Shown: positions 36,631-49,452 of the stretch, piece by piece
Layout: each line of letters starts with the position of its first letter
Position numbering within the stretch: position 1 is the stretch's first letter
NCBI GenBank assembly: GCA_016776725.1
Contig: JADHSV010000001.1
Location: 98,081-162,080 of the forward strand
Reading direction: 5' to 3'
Source of the DNA: Rhodospirillales bacterium
GTDB taxonomy: Bacteria; Pseudomonadota; Alphaproteobacteria; Rhodospirillales; Shumkoniaceae
Length of the DNA stretch: 64,000 nt
Notes under the pieces: model-generated
The model's input: only the letters and a program-made list of their open reading frames with translations
Told to the model about the DNA's origin: nothing
Database searches by the model: none
Position numbers and translations under genes: made by a program

Positions 36631-37722
36631 ATGGCCGAAGTCTTCGTCGCAGCGCCCGATCTGCCGCCCCCGCCGTCCACCACGGGCGCAATTGGATGGC
36701 TGCGCGAGAACCTGTTCAAGGGCTGGTTCAATTCCACACTGACCCTGCTGGCCATGGCTTTTCTCGCCTATGCCGTGCCGCCGCTGGTCTCGTGGTTTCT
36801 GATCGACGCCACTTTCGTCGGTGACGCCGAGACCTGCCGCGCCGCGGGAGGTGCGTGCTGGTCGTTTATCGGCGCTGAATTCAAGCTGTTCATGGTCGGC
36901 ACCTATCCGAACGACGCCACGTGGCGGGCGTTGTTGTCCGGCGCAATGCTGGTCACGCTTTTCGTGGTGACGGCCCGCCACATGCTGAGCCCGCTCGTCG
37001 CCGCGGCCCTGTGGCTGCTGCTGCCGATCCCGGTCTATTGGCTGTTGGGCGGCGGCTTGGGACTGGAGCCGGTCGAAGAATCCCGATGGGGCGGCCTGAT
37101 GCTGACCCTGCTGCTGGCGGTCATCGGCGTCGTCGTCTCGGTGCCGCTGGGCGTGTTGCTGGCCCTGGGCCGCCGCTCGCGCTTCATCGCCATCAAGAGC
37201 TTGAGCATCGGCATCATCGAATTGGTGCGCGGCGTGCCCATGATCACCATTCTTTTCATGGCCACCATCATGTTGCCCTTCTTTTTGCCCGAAGGGGTCG
37301 AACTGGGAGTTCTGCACCGGGTGCAGATCGGCATCATTATTTTCTCGTCGGCCTATATGGCCGAGGTCGTTCGCGGCGGTTTGCAAGGCGTTGACAGAAG
37401 TCAGATTGAGGCCGCCGCCGCCCTTGGCCTGCGCGGCTGGCACACCACGGTCTTCATCGTTTTGCCGCAAGCCCTGCGCGACGTGCTGCCGCCGCTGATC
37501 GGGCGCTGCATTGCGCTGTTGAAGGATACCTCGCTGGTCATCATCGTCGGCCTTTTGGATTTTCTGGGCATCGCCAAGGCGGCGTCGCAGGATCCGGCAT
37601 GGCTGGGCTTTGACGCCGAAGCGTTTGTCTTCTGCGCGGCGATCTATTGGGCCCTGTGTTTCAGCCTCAGCCGCTACGGCCGTTCATTGGAGCGCCGCGG
37701 CCACGGGGCGTTTAGGGATTAG
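36631..37722 (+). CDS. aapM: general L-amino-acid ABC transporter permease
   Basis: 363 residues, HisM-type permease with the EAA loop SQIEAAAALGLRGWHTTVFIV and SIGIIELVRGVPMITILFMA. A longer in-frame ATG at 36541 lies within aapQ and is not used. Contains two N-terminal Cys in ETCRAAGGACWSF, probably periplasmic. Starts right after the aapQ stop; the next gene is the ATPase. Confidence 0.94.
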   Translation: MAEVFVAAPDLPPPPSTTGAIGWLRENLFKGWFNSTLTLLAMAFLAYAVPPLVSWFLIDATFVGDAETCRAAGGACWSFIGAEFKLFMVGTYPNDATWRALLSGAMLVTLFVVTARHMLSPLVAAALWLLLPIPVYWLLGGGLGLEPVEESRWGGLMLTLLLAVIGVVVSVPLGVLLALGRRSRFIAIKSLSIGIIELVRGVPMITILFMATIMLPFFLPEGVELGVLHRVQIGIIIFSSAYMAEVVRGGLQGVDRSQIEAAAALGLRGWHTTVFIVLPQALRDVLPPLIGRCIALLKDTSLVIIVGLLDFLGIAKAASQDPAWLGFDAEAFVFCAAIYWALCFSLSRYGRSLERRGHGAFRD

Positions 37723-37725
37723 CAA

Positions 37726-38502
37726 ATGACAACAGAACAACACGACACCCCCCACGCCGCGCCCGGCGATGCGGTCATCAGCATGGAAGGCGTTCACAAG
37801 TGGTTCGGCGACTTTCATGTGCTGAAAAACATCGACCTTGAGGTCAAACAGGGCGAGCGCATCGTCATTTGCGGGCCGTCGGGTTCGGGCAAATCCACCC
37901 TGATCCGCTGCATCAACCGCCTTGAAGAGCATCAGCGCGGGCGCATCATCGTCAACGGCACCGAACTCACCAGCGATGTCAAAAATATCGAACGCACGCG
38001 GCGCGACGTGGGAATGGTGTTTCAGCACTTCAACCTGTTTCCCCACCTGACCATCCTGGAAAACCTGGCCCTGGCCCCGATCTGGGTGCGCAAGACGCCG
38101 CGCAAGGAGGCCGAAGCCCTGGCCATGCGTTATCTGGAGCGCGTCGACATCGCCGAGCAGGCCGGCAAATACCCCGGCCAGCTTTCCGGCGGCCAGCAGC
38201 AGCGCGTCGCCATCGCGCGCTCGTTGTGCATGAACCCCAGCGTCATGCTTTTTGATGAACCGACCTCGGCCCTGGATCCCGAAATGATAAAAGAGGTTCT
38301 CGACGTCATGGTGGAGCTGGCCGAGGAAGGCATGACCATGCTGTGCGTCACCCACGAAATGGGCTTCGCCAAGTCGGTGGCCAACCGCGTCATTTTCATG
38401 GATTTCGGCGAGATCGTCGAACAAAACGACCCCGACAACTTCTTCAACAACCCGAAGATGGACCGAACCCAGCTATTCCTGAGCCAGATATTGTCACATT
38501 GA
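37726..38502 (+). CDS. aapP: general L-amino-acid ABC transporter ATP-binding protein
   Basis: 258 residues. Walker [10 protein letters not shown], signature [14 protein letters not shown], Walker [16 protein letters not shown] and VTHEMGFA. Belongs to the polar amino-acid GlnQ group. Completes aapJQMP, a broad-range amino-acid importer. Its C-terminus is FLSQILSH. Confidence 0.96.
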   Translation: MTTEQHDTPHAAPGDAVISMEGVHKWFGDFHVLKNIDLEVKQGERIVICGPSGSGKSTLIRCINRLEEHQRGRIIVNGTELTSDVKNIERTRRDVGMVFQHFNLFPHLTILENLALAPIWVRKTPRKEAEALAMRYLERVDIAEQAGKYPGQLSGGQQQRVAIARSLCMNPSVMLFDEPTSALDPEMIKEVLDVMVELAEEGMTMLCVTHEMGFAKSVANRVIFMDFGEIVEQNDPDNFFNNPKMDRTQLFLSQILSH

Positions 38503-38539
38503 GGCGGAACTCCCTCACCTCACGAAATCGGACGGAAAC

Positions 38540-39106
38540 TTAGCGGCAGTCGCTTACCGATCCTTCCGCACAGATGCGGCCATCGGTCCACACGGCGTTG
38601 TCCAGTTTAGCCGCGATCAGGATTGCGCCGGTGACGTCGGCGCCGGTCAAATCCGCACCACTCAGATCCGCGTCCAGCAAATTGGCGCCGCGCAGGTTAG
38701 CGCCACGCAGGTTAGCGCCCTGCAGATTGACCCCGTGCAGATGCGTGCGTTCCATATTGGCGCCGCTAAGGTTGGCCCGGCGAAGATTGGCCAGTTGCAG
38801 GATCGAGCCTGACAGGTTGGCACGCTCCAGATTTGCGTCGTCCAGCCGCATATTGGGCATGGAGGCATCATGCATATCCAACCCCGGCGCTTGCAGGCCG
38901 ATACGGACGGCCTGGGTGCACTGGGCCTCGGGCTCCAGCCGGCAAACCGTGTTGGAATCTTCCTTGATTTTGTCCGACCATGCCCACGCCGGCGAACCCG
39001 TTGCCATCACCAGTGCCATCACCATCGCCAGCGCCAACAGAACCAGAAGCGGCGAGACAACGTCTTTTGCGGCTGCGATTACCTTGGTTCCGGTTGTTTG
39101 GCGCAT
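38540..39106 (-). CDS. pentapeptide-repeat protein, exported or membrane-anchored
   Basis: 188 residues. A single hydrophobic segment (about 17-41, [19 protein letters not shown]) serves as a signal or anchor. The last 90 residues consist of roughly 15 A(N/D)LxG/R pentapeptides, which form a right-handed beta helix ([20 protein letters not shown]). Function of such proteins is usually unknown; a DNA-gyrase mimic is unlikely given the export signal. ATG at 39106 after GGGGAG. tRNA-Gln lies upstream on the same strand. Confidence 0.85.
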   Translation of the reverse strand: MRQTTGTKVIAAAKDVVSPLLVLLALAMVMALVMATGSPAWAWSDKIKEDSNTVCRLEPEAQCTQAVRIGLQAPGLDMHDASMPNMRLDDANLERANLSGSILQLANLRRANLSGANMERTHLHGVNLQGANLRGANLRGANLLDADLSGADLTGADVTGAILIAAKLDNAVWTDGRICAEGSVSDCR

Positions 39107-39200
39107 GTCGGAAGCTCCCCAGATGGTGCGGTTACGCTTAGACGTAATAAGCAGCCGCGCCCATTCAACGCATAATTTGGATTTACGGGAACACCGCCCA

Positions 39201-39227
39201 CAAAAAAGGGCCCTTGTCCGGGCCCTT
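39201..39227 (-). terminator. Rho-independent terminator after tRNA-Gln
   Basis: AAGGGCCC (39206-39213) and GGGCCCTT (39220-39227) pair around six bases. On the minus strand the stem is followed by a T-run (39202-39207). It starts 7 bases past the tRNA 3' CCA. Confidence 0.85.
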
Positions 39228-39234
39228 GTGTCGA

Positions 39235-39308
39235 TGGCTGGGGCGCCTGGATTCGAACCAGGGATCACGGAATCAGAACCCGTTGCCTTACCGCTTGGCT
39301 ACGCCCCA
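39235..39308 (-). tRNA. tRNA-Gln (anticodon CUG)
   Basis: 74 bases including an encoded CCA. Acceptor stem TGGGGCG/CGCCCCA, D arm GCC...GGC, anticodon stem ACGGG/TCCGT with loop TTCTGAT giving anticodon CTG, and the TTCGAAT T-loop flanked by CCTGG/CCAGG. Sequence closely resembles bacterial tRNA-Gln. The other Gln isoacceptor (UUG) is not in the window. GlnRS is encoded at 14649. Confidence 0.95.
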
Positions 39309-39439
39309 TCTGGGAAGAGCGGCTTCTAGCACAGCTTCTTTCATTTGGGTAGGCATTTTCGCACCCTTCCGTCGGGCCTGTTAATTGGGGTATCAATGAC
39401 CAAGGAATTCGGCTGATTTTTTTTGGAGTTGCGGCGGAT

Positions 39440-40561
39440 ATGCGGCAATCGACCCGCAGGGCAGGACGTGAACGGACCGGACGGCGCCAGGAACGCCATT
39501 CGGCGGCCCCCGTTTACGCCGCCGTTGATCTGGGCACCAACAACTGCCGCATGCTTGCAGCCCGCCCCGCCGGCAGCCAATTGCGGATCGTCGACTCGTT
39601 TTCACGCATCGTGCGCCTTGGCGAGGGCGCTTCCCTAAGCGGCGTCCTGGACGAAGCCGCCATCAAGAGAACCATTGGCGCGCTTAGAATTTGCGCCGGA
39701 AAAATCCACCGGCTTGGCGTAAAGCGGGTGCGCAACATCGCCACCCAGGCTTGCCGCGCCGCCACCAACGGCGCAAATTTCCTGGATCGGGTCAAGGCGG
39801 AAACCGGACTTGAGCTTGAAACCATTTCCGCCGACGAGGAAGCGCGCCTGACCGTGTCGGGATGTGTGCCGCTTTTTGACACCGAACGGCGTTTCGTGCT
39901 GATGTTCGATATTGGCGGCGGCAGTACCGAAGTGACCTGGATCGAACAACCGGGCGGGGACCGCCCGCGCATTTTGGGCACCCGGTCGATCGCCATCGGC
40001 GTCATGGCCATCGGCGTCATGGCCATCGCCGATCAATTCGGCACCGGTATCCTGCCGCCCGAAGCGGTCGCGGAAATTGGAAATAATGTCGACGCCAAAC
40101 TGGCCGACCTGGACGGTACGCACGGAATTTCGGAGCACATCGCCGCCGGACAGGTCCAGTTGCTGGGAACGTCGGGAACCGTCACCACGCTGGTGCTGGG
40201 AACGTCGGGAACCGTCACCACGCTGGGCGGGATTCATCTGGGGCTGCGCCGTTACGACCGCTCCAAGGTGGACAGCATTGAAATTCCATTTTCGGCGATC
40301 AACGAAATAACCGAGCGACTCGGCAACCTGTCGGAAACCGAGCGGGCCAAAATTCCCTGTGTAGGGCCGCAGCGGGCCGATTTGATGATCGCCGGATGCA
40401 CGCTGCTGCAAACCGTCTGCACCCGATGGAATGTCGGTCGCCTGACCGTGGCTGACCGGGGCATTCGCGAAGGATTGCTTTTTGAAATGATGGCGGCGGA
40501 CGGATTGATGCCCAAAACCGAACAAATTCCCTCATTTGACCTGGGTACGATTTTACCATGA
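39440..40561 (+). CDS. ppx: Ppx/GppA exopolyphosphatase-type phosphatase with two tandem duplications
   Basis: 373 residues. Sugar-kinase fold of exopolyphosphatase/pppGpp phosphatase: VDLGTNNCRMLA near residue 30, DIGGGSTEV, and the phosphate loop GTSGTVTTL. Two perfect in-frame duplications are present: 15 bp (AIGVM AIGVM, from 39992) and 33 bp (GTSGTVTTL written twice, from 40161). The second repeats part of the active site and adds 11 residues next to the native copy. Whether the enzyme remains active cannot be judged. rlmE overlaps its last four bases, as commonly found in Rhodospirillales. Confidence 0.88.
   Translation: MRQSTRRAGRERTGRRQERHSAAPVYAAVDLGTNNCRMLAARPAGSQLRIVDSFSRIVRLGEGASLSGVLDEAAIKRTIGALRICAGKIHRLGVKRVRNIATQACRAATNGANFLDRVKAETGLELETISADEEARLTVSGCVPLFDTERRFVLMFDIGGGSTEVTWIEQPGGDRPRILGTRSIAIGVMAIGVMAIADQFGTGILPPEAVAEIGNNVDAKLADLDGTHGISEHIAAGQVQLLGTSGTVTTLVLGTSGTVTTLGGIHLGLRRYDRSKVDSIEIPFSAINEITERLGNLSETERAKIPCVGPQRADLMIAGCTLLQTVCTRWNVGRLTVADRGIREGLLFEMMAADGLMPKTEQIPSFDLGTILP
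39992..40021 (+). repeat. 15-bp tandem duplication inside ppx
   Basis: GCCATCGGCGTCATG occurs at 39992-40006 and again at 40007-40021 without change. It adds five residues (IGVMA repeat) and keeps the frame. Confidence 0.9.
40161..40226 (+). repeat. 33-bp tandem duplication inside ppx
   Basis: Two identical 33-base units, 40161-40193 and 40194-40226, each encoding an 11-residue stretch containing GTSGTVTTL. The second copy runs into the normal downstream GGIHLGL. Confidence 0.92.
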
Positions 40562-41279
40562 CAACGAATAAAAAGGGCTCGCGTGGCGGAGACCGCACCC
40601 GCATGAGCGGGCGCAACCTCACAACCCGGGTCAAAACGGCCAAGGGCCGCAAGATATCATCCACCCGGTGGCTGCAACGCCAGCTTAATGACCCCTATGT
40701 CGCCGAAGCCAAGAAGCGCGGCTACCGCTCACGTGCCGCCTTCAAGCTCCTGGAACTGGACCAGAAATTTCATTTCCTGGGCTCTGGCATGCGTATCGTC
40801 GATTTGGGGGCCGCACCTGGCGGCTGGACCCAGGTGGCGATGGAACGGGTTGGCAATAAGGGCCGGGTGGTGGCGCTGGACATCAACGAGATGGAGCCGG
40901 TCACCGGAGCCGAGGTTTTTCAGTGCGATTTTCTGGACGATGCGGCCCCCGGGCTGATTACCGGCGCGCTCGGCGGTCCGGCCGATGTTGTTCTGTCCGA
41001 TATGGCGGCGCCAATCACCGGGCATCCCAAAACCGACCACCTGCGCCTGATGGGCCTTTTGGAAGTGGCGCTTGATTTCGCTGCCACGGTGCTGGTTCCC
41101 GGCGGCACTTTCGTCGCCAAGGTCTTTCAGGGCGGCAGCGAGCGCGACCTGCTAAACATCATGAAACGCGACTTTGCAACGGTTCGCCACGCCAAGCCCG
41201 CGTCCTCGCGCAAGGAATCGTCGGAAACCTACGTCGTCGCCAAGGGGTTTCGAGGCGGTTCCAGCGAAGAGCCCATCAG

Positions 41280-41283
<4 letters not shown>
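40558..41283 (+). CDS. rlmE: 23S rRNA 2'-O-methyltransferase, RlmE/FtsJ family
   Basis: 241 residues. SAM-binding DLGAAPGGW (about 82-90), DMAAPITGHPKTDH with the catalytic Asp, and the Lys of FVAKVFQGGS. Methylates U2552 of 23S rRNA in the A-loop in the family. The basic N-terminus is slightly longer than in E. coli. Start overlaps the ppx stop (ATGA), implying coupled translation. Confidence 0.95.
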
Positions 41284-43354
<2,071 letters not shown>

Positions 43355-43376
43355 ACAAATATAGGGATAACGAATA

Positions 43377-44687
<1,311 letters not shown>

Positions 44688-44760
44688 GCGAACGGCCTTC
44701 GAGTTCTTATCTTCACGGTTATTGCATTTTTTTACGAATTGCCTGCGGAAAGGGAATTTT

Positions 44761-45144
44761 ATGGCTGACCAACCTCATTTCACCTGGAACGAGCTTATGA
44801 CCCGCGATGTCGAGGGCGCCAAAGCCTTCTATCGCGAACTTCTCGGCTGGACGCATTACGACAAGGATATGGGCGAAGACGACAACTACGCGGTCTTTCT
44901 ATCGGGCGGCAAGGAAGTCGCGGGATTGTTCGACATCAACGACAAACAGTTCGAAGGCATCCCCAATCACTGGTTCGCCTATATCAAGGTGGACGACGTG
45001 GACGCATCGGTCGCCAAGGTCGAGGCGTCGGGCGGGAAAGTCCTGAGGCCGTGCTTCGACGTGCCCGAAGTCGGCCGCATCGCCATTATCGCCGACAGCA
45101 CGGGCGCGGCGGTGGGCATCTATACGCCGGCTCCGCGCGAATAA
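44761..45144 (+). CDS. VOC (glyoxalase/bleomycin resistance)-family protein
   Basis: 127 residues of vicinal-oxygen-chelate fold: HFTWNELMTRDVEGAKAFY and the second half FAYIKVDDVDASVAKVEASG. Metal-ligand residues of glyoxalase I are only partly kept, so the reaction is uncertain. ATG at 44761 after GGAAAGGG. Stop is immediately adjacent to the stop of the convergent LysR gene. Confidence 0.85.
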   Translation: MADQPHFTWNELMTRDVEGAKAFYRELLGWTHYDKDMGEDDNYAVFLSGGKEVAGLFDINDKQFEGIPNHWFAYIKVDDVDASVAKVEASGGKVLRPCFDVPEVGRIAIIADSTGAAVGIYTPAPRE

Positions 45145-46050
45145 TCACTCCCCCGCCCGCCACGGCGGCACGGGCGAGAATTTTTCATCGAGAAAGTCGA
45201 TAAAGGCCCGCACCTTCGAAGCCAGATGGCGGCGGTGCGGGAAAATGGCGTAGATCGGCAGCTTGTCATCGCATGTAAAATCGGTCAGCACCGGGGCCAG
45301 ACGCCCTTCCTTGATCAATCTTCCGGCAACCAGTTCGGCCAGCCTGATCAGGCCGCCGCCGGCAACGGCCGTGCGAAATAACGTTTCGCCGTTATCAACG
45401 ACGATCCGACCGCGCACGGTCACCGAATGGCCGTCATCGAACGGCCAGCGGTTCAAGTGCCGCTGCGCGTTCCACCACAGTATGCATTCGTGATCCAATA
45501 AATCATCCGGCGTTTCCGGCGCCCCGTACTTTTCCAGATAGCTCGGCGCGGCCACCACCATGCGGCGGTCGTCGGCGATGCGGTGAACGATCATGGACGA
45601 ATCGGGAAGATCGCCATGCAGGACGCCGATATCGGCCCCGGCCTCGATCACGTCCATCTTGCCGTCGGATAATTCCAATTCGACGCGGATATCCGGATAA
45701 CGCGCCGCAAACTCGGGCAGGATCGGCACCAACTGATAGTTTCCGAAGGCGACCATGGAAATGATCCGCAAGGTTCCGCGCGGCGCATTGCCCGTTCCCG
45801 AAACGGCGGCCTCGGCTTCTTCAATCTCGTGAATGACCGTGCGGCTGCGCTGGTAAAAAATCTCGCCTTCCGCCGTCAGGCGCAGCTGCCGTGTCGTACG
45901 GTTCAACAGGCGCACGCCCAGGCGTTCCTCCAGCCTTGTGATCAGCTTGCTGACGGCCGACGGCGTCAGGTTGGACATGCGCGCGGCCGCCGAAAATCCG
46001 CCTTCGTCAACGACGTTCACAAACACCGTCATTTCCCGTGAGCGTTCCAC
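45145..46050 (-). CDS. LysR-family transcriptional regulator
   Basis: 301 residues. N-terminal winged helix (GGFSAAARMSNLTPSAVSKLI) and a type-2 periplasmic-binding-like effector domain (GTLRIISMVAFGNYQLVPIL). GTG start after GAGGGG. Belongs to the group that acts on aromatic or oxidative-stress targets only in a general sense. Divergent from a small ORF at 46196 with a strong palindromic site between. Confidence 0.92.
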   Translation of the reverse strand: MERSREMTVFVNVVDEGGFSAAARMSNLTPSAVSKLITRLEERLGVRLLNRTTRQLRLTAEGEIFYQRSRTVIHEIEEAEAAVSGTGNAPRGTLRIISMVAFGNYQLVPILPEFAARYPDIRVELELSDGKMDVIEAGADIGVLHGDLPDSSMIVHRIADDRRMVVAAPSYLEKYGAPETPDDLLDHECILWWNAQRHLNRWPFDDGHSVTVRGRIVVDNGETLFRTAVAGGGLIRLAELVAGRLIKEGRLAPVLTDFTCDDKLPIYAIFPHRRHLASKVRAFIDFLDEKFSPVPPWRAGE

Positions 46051-46061
46051 GTGCCCCTCAC

Positions 46062-46090
46062 TTATGAATTCAATTCATAAATATTATGAA
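46062..46090. promoter_or_regulatory. overlapping palindromes, probable LysR operator
   Basis: TTATGAATTCAATTCATAA (46062-46080) is a perfect inverted repeat about one base. It overlaps TTCATAA-ATA-TTATGAA (46074-46090), another perfect repeat. Three TTATGAA half sites with the T-N11-A shape of LysR boxes lie 12-40 bases from the regulator start. Confidence 0.65.
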
Positions 46091-46195
46091 CCTTTGATGC
46101 CTTATGTTTCAAGAGGATCGAGCGTACTTTCTTGTTCAACGAAAGCAACACCCCCACGGTTCAAACGAACCGGCACAGATATAAGGAACACGGTT

Positions 46196-46387
46196 ATGAA
46201 GCATTCGGTTTTGACTCCCCGTCACGCACGAAGCGCGTATGAGCTGGATCGTTGCATGGCCGTGGCAAGGGACGCCCGCAGCGAAGGTCTGCGCCAGTTC
46301 GCACATGCCATTCGCCGGGCGATCTCTTCGTTCCTGTTGAATCCGGCGCACCTTGAAAACGGCCTGAAAGTGCCTCACACCGCCTGA
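46196..46387 (+). CDS. small basic protein, 63 residues, unknown
   Basis: ATG preceded by AAGGAACACG, ending at a strong terminator 23 bases later, so it is a plausible independent gene. The sequence has a conserved-looking amphipathic core (RDARSEGLRQFAHAIRRAIS) and resembles short Arg-rich alphaproteobacterial proteins, but no family is certain. Transcribed away from the LysR gene across the palindromic operator, so it may be that regulator's target. Confidence 0.6.
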   Translation: MKHSVLTPRHARSAYELDRCMAVARDARSEGLRQFAHAIRRAISSFLLNPAHLENGLKVPHTA

Positions 46388-46410
46388 TTAAGTTTACGTC
46401 CAAGACGGAA

Positions 46411-46454
46411 AAACCGCCGCGGCCTCCCTGCCCAGGGACGCGGCGGTTTTTTTT
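46411..46454 (+). terminator. Rho-independent terminator after the small ORF
   Basis: AAACCGCCGCG (46411-46421) pairs with CGCGGCGGTTT (46439-46449) followed by a T-run. Confidence 0.9.
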
Positions 46455-46529
46455 GCGCCCTTTGCGCTGGCGCGCTCCGCGCCTATCGGCTATCAACGAC
46501 GCAATCGTCATCTTTAGCCGGAAACCAAC

Positions 46530-48080
46530 ATGACCGAACGCGTTCTGATCGTCGATTTCGGCTCGCAGGTGACCCAGCTTATCGCGCGCCGCGTGCGTGA
46601 AAGCGGCGTCTATTGCGAGATCCATCCCTTCCAAAAGGTCGATGCCGCCTCGCTGGACGCCTACGGCCCTGCCGCCGTCATCCTGTCGGGCGGGCCTGCG
46701 TCATTGACCGAAGGCGACACGCCGCGCGCGCCCGATCATGTGTTTGAAATGGGCGTGCCGGTGCTGGGCATCTGTTATGGCCAGATGGCCATCGCCGAAG
46801 CGCTGGGCGGCAAGGTCGTCTCGTCTGAGCACAAGGAATTCGGCCGCGCCTTTGTCGATATCACCGACGATTGCGAACTGTTCCACGGCGTCTGGGACAC
46901 CGGAACCCGCGAACAGGTATGGATGAGCCACGGCGACCGCATCGACGCGCCGCCGCCCGGCTTTCGCACCGTGGCCACATCGGAAGGCGCGCCGTTTGCC
47001 GCCATCGCCGATGACGAACGCCGGTATTACGGCCTGATGTTCCATCCCGAAGTCATGCACACGCCCCACGGCGCGCAGCTTCTAAAAAACTTCACGCACC
47101 GGGTCGCCGGGTGTTCGGGTGACTGGACCATGGCCGCGTTTCGCGACGCCGCCATTGCCAAAATCCGCGCCCAGGTGGGCAAGGGCCGGGTCATCTGCGG
47201 GCTTTCGGGCGGGGTGGATTCGTCTGTTGCAGCCGTCCTGCTGCACGAAGCCATCGGTGATCAACTGGTTTGCGTGTTCGTCGATAACGGCCTGTTGCGC
47301 CTGAACGAAGCGGACGAGGTGATCGAGCTTTTTCGCGGGGCCTACAACATCCCGCTTGTGGCGCGCGACGCGTCCGACGTGTTTCTTAAAAACCTGGCCG
47401 GTGTGTCCGACCCCGAAAAGAAGCGCAAGATCATCGGCGCAACCTTTATCGACGTGTTCGAGGAAGAAGCCGAAAAGGCGGGCGGCGCCGATTATCTGGC
47501 CCAGGGCACGCTCTATCCCGATGTCATCGAAAGCGTATCGTTCACCGGCGGGCCCAGTGTGACCATCAAGTCGCACCATAACGTGGGCGGCCTGCCCGAA
47601 CGCATGAACATGGAACTGGTGGAACCGCTTCGCGAACTTTTCAAGGACGAGGTGCGGGTTCTGGGCCGCGAGCTGGGCCTGCCGCACAGCCTCATTGGCC
47701 GCCACCCCTTCCCCGGCCCCGGCCTGGGCGTGCGCATTCCGGGCGCGGTGTCGCGCGATCGGGCCGACATCCTGCGCCGCGCCGACGCCATCTATATCGA
47801 AGAAATCCGTAGCGCCGGTCTGTACGACGCCATCTGGCAGGCCTTCGCCGTGCTGCTGCCGGTGCAGACCGTGGGCGTCATGGGCGATGCGCGCACCTAC
47901 GATTATGCCTGCGCCTTGCGCGCGGTCACGTCCACCGACGGCATGACTGCCGACTACTACCCCTTCGATCACGACTTCCTGGGCCGCACCGCCAACCGCA
48001 TCATCAACGAGGTGCGCGGCATCAACCGCGTCGTCTACGACGTGACGTCCAAGCCGCCGGGAACCATTGAGTGGGAATAG
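46530..48080 (+). CDS. guaA: GMP synthase (glutamine-hydrolysing)
   Basis: 516 residues. N-terminal glutamine amidotransferase with ILSGGPASL, nucleophile Cys in VLGICYGQM and FHPEVMH (His/Glu). C-terminal ATP pyrophosphatase with the P-loop [12 protein letters not shown], then the dimerisation domain ending GTIEWE. Turns XMP into GMP, following GuaB encoded at 41882. Confidence 0.97.
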   Translation: MTERVLIVDFGSQVTQLIARRVRESGVYCEIHPFQKVDAASLDAYGPAAVILSGGPASLTEGDTPRAPDHVFEMGVPVLGICYGQMAIAEALGGKVVSSEHKEFGRAFVDITDDCELFHGVWDTGTREQVWMSHGDRIDAPPPGFRTVATSEGAPFAAIADDERRYYGLMFHPEVMHTPHGAQLLKNFTHRVAGCSGDWTMAAFRDAAIAKIRAQVGKGRVICGLSGGVDSSVAAVLLHEAIGDQLVCVFVDNGLLRLNEADEVIELFRGAYNIPLVARDASDVFLKNLAGVSDPEKKRKIIGATFIDVFEEEAEKAGGADYLAQGTLYPDVIESVSFTGGPSVTIKSHHNVGGLPERMNMELVEPLRELFKDEVRVLGRELGLPHSLIGRHPFPGPGLGVRIPGAVSRDRADILRRADAIYIEEIRSAGLYDAIWQAFAVLLPVQTVGVMGDARTYDYACALRAVTSTDGMTADYYPFDHDFLGRTANRIINEVRGINRVVYDVTSKPPGTIEWE

Positions 48081-48105
48081 CCCCCTGTCACCTAAGGATA
48101 CTTAC

Positions 48106-48576
48106 ATGAACGAAAAAATCTGGCGCGTTTACCTGTCGGGTGAAATTCATACCGACTGGCGCGAACGCATCGCCCGCGGCGTCTCGGACGCCGGCCTTCC
48201 GGTGCGCCTTGATGCGCCCGTGTGCGTACACGAAGACAGCGACGATTGCGCCGCCGCCATTCTGGGGGCCGAGGACAAGAAGTTCTGGCACGATCACAAG
48301 GGCGCGCAGATGAACGCGATGCGCACCCGCACCCTGATTGGCGAGGCCGATATCGTGGTGGCGCGTTTTGGCGACAAATACCGCCAGTGGAACGCCGCCT
48401 TCGACGCCGGAACCGCCGCCGCCCTGGGCAAGGCCCTTATTACCCTGCACGATCCATCACTGACCCATGCCATGAAGGAAGTGGACGGGGCGGCCAACGC
48501 CGTTTGCGAAACGCCTGAACAGGTCGTGCAAACGCTGGCCTACGTCATTCGCGGCCAAATGCCTTCAGCCACCTGA
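48106..48576 (+). CDS. ytoQ: YtoQ-family protein
   Basis: 156 residues. Begins NEKIWRVYLSGEIHTDWRERI, the YtoQ signature, with IGEADIVVARFGDKYRQWNAAFDAG. The fold resembles nucleoside 2-deoxyribosyltransferases but the function is undetermined. ATG after AAGGA. Downstream of guaA by 25 bases, so probably same transcript. Confidence 0.88.
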   Translation: MNEKIWRVYLSGEIHTDWRERIARGVSDAGLPVRLDAPVCVHEDSDDCAAAILGAEDKKFWHDHKGAQMNAMRTRTLIGEADIVVARFGDKYRQWNAAFDAGTAAALGKALITLHDPSLTHAMKEVDGAANAVCETPEQVVQTLAYVIRGQMPSAT

Positions 48577-48648
48577 GCGGCCTTCCCATACCCGAGCCGC
48601 GCTGCTAATTTTGTGAGAACAGAGTAACCCACAAAGGACTGCGAATTC

Positions 48649-49134
48649 ATGACCGACTGCCCTTGCGGCTCAGGCCGATCTCTTGATGACTGTTGCGCGC
48701 CTTATCTTTCGGGCCTGCCCGCACCCACGGCCGAAGCGCAGATGCGCGCGCGCTTTACCGCCTATACCCAGGGCAACGTGGATTACTTGGGCAAAACGCT
48801 TGATGCCCCCGGGCGGGCTGAATTCGACGCCGAGGAAACGGCGCGCGACGCGGCGGCCGCCGACTGGCAGCGCCTGGAAATTCGCGGCACCGAAGGCGGC
48901 GGCGAAGGCGATGACACCGGTTCCGTGGAATTCGTCGCTCACTTCCGGCTTGAGGGAAAGGCGCGCATTCATCACGAGCGGGCGCTCTTCGTACGCGAGG
49001 ACGGGCGATGGAAGTGCGCCGATGGTCAGGTGGACCCGAAAGAGCCGCCGCGAACGGTCGCCAAGGTCGGGCGCAACGAACCCTGCCCCTGCGGTTCGGG
49101 CAAGAAATACAAGAAATGCTGCGGGGCGGCGTGA
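48649..49134 (+). CDS. YchJ-family protein with SEC-C motifs
   Basis: 161 residues. The N-terminal [13 protein letters not shown] and the C-terminal [13 protein letters not shown] are two zinc-binding SEC-C motifs flanking an NTF2-like domain ([19 protein letters not shown]). YchJ proteins carry such motifs; zinc is probably structural. Function is not defined. 72 bases after ytoQ. Confidence 0.88.
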   Translation: MTDCPCGSGRSLDDCCAPYLSGLPAPTAEAQMRARFTAYTQGNVDYLGKTLDAPGRAEFDAEETARDAAAADWQRLEIRGTEGGGEGDDTGSVEFVAHFRLEGKARIHHERALFVREDGRWKCADGQVDPKEPPRTVAKVGRNEPCPCGSGKKYKKCCGAA

Positions 49135-49142
49135 AGTAGGCG

Positions 49143-49169
49143 AAAAAAAAAGACGCAACGACGCGTCTT
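49143..49169 (-). terminator. Rho-independent terminator, distal of two after cspA
   Basis: AAGACGC (49150-49156) pairs with GCGTCTT (49163-49169) around AACGAC. On the minus strand the stem is followed by about eight T. It lies beyond the first cspA terminator at 49190. Confidence 0.75.
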
Positions 49170-49189
49170 CGCCAATAGCGAATATCTCG

Positions 49190-49232
49190 TAAAACGAAAA
49201 CGCCGCCTCTGATCGAAATCGGAGGCGGCGTC
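49190..49232 (-). terminator. Rho-independent terminator after cspA
   Basis: AACGCCGCCTC (49199-49209) pairs with GAGGCGGCGT (49222-49231). On the minus strand the stem is followed by TTTTCGTTTT. 11 bases past the cspA stop. Confidence 0.85.
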
Positions 49233-49242
49233 TAACGTATTC

Positions 49243-49452
49243 TTAGTCGACGACCGACAGATTTTCGGCAGAAGCCTTGCCGTTCCGTCCGGGCTGAAGC
49301 TCATAAGAGACCTTCTGCCCTTCGTTCAGCGTGCTCAGGCCGGCGCGCTCAACAGCCGAAATGTGGACGAAGGCGTCGTTGCCGCCATCTTCCGGCTCGA
49401 TGAATCCGAAACCCTTGGTGGGGTTAAACCATTTAACGGTACCAGTAGGCAT
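49243..49452 (-). CDS. cspA: cold-shock protein, CspA family
   Basis: 69 residues, single cold-shock domain: [20 protein letters not shown] (RNP1) and [13 protein letters not shown] (RNP2). Binds single-stranded nucleic acid and melts RNA structure. ATG at 49452 after GAGGAATTATTT; the longer frame to 49512 lies in the untranslated leader. Two terminators follow. The leader to about 49560 is long, as in cold-shock genes, but a cold box was not identified. Confidence 0.95.
   Translation of the reverse strand: MPTGTVKWFNPTKGFGFIEPEDGGNDAFVHISAVERAGLSTLNEGQKVSYELQPGRNGKASAENLSVVD

Noticed and set aside
38540..39106. Qnr-type quinolone-protection pentapeptide protein
   Set aside because: It carries an export or anchor segment, and the repeat region is shorter than in Qnr.
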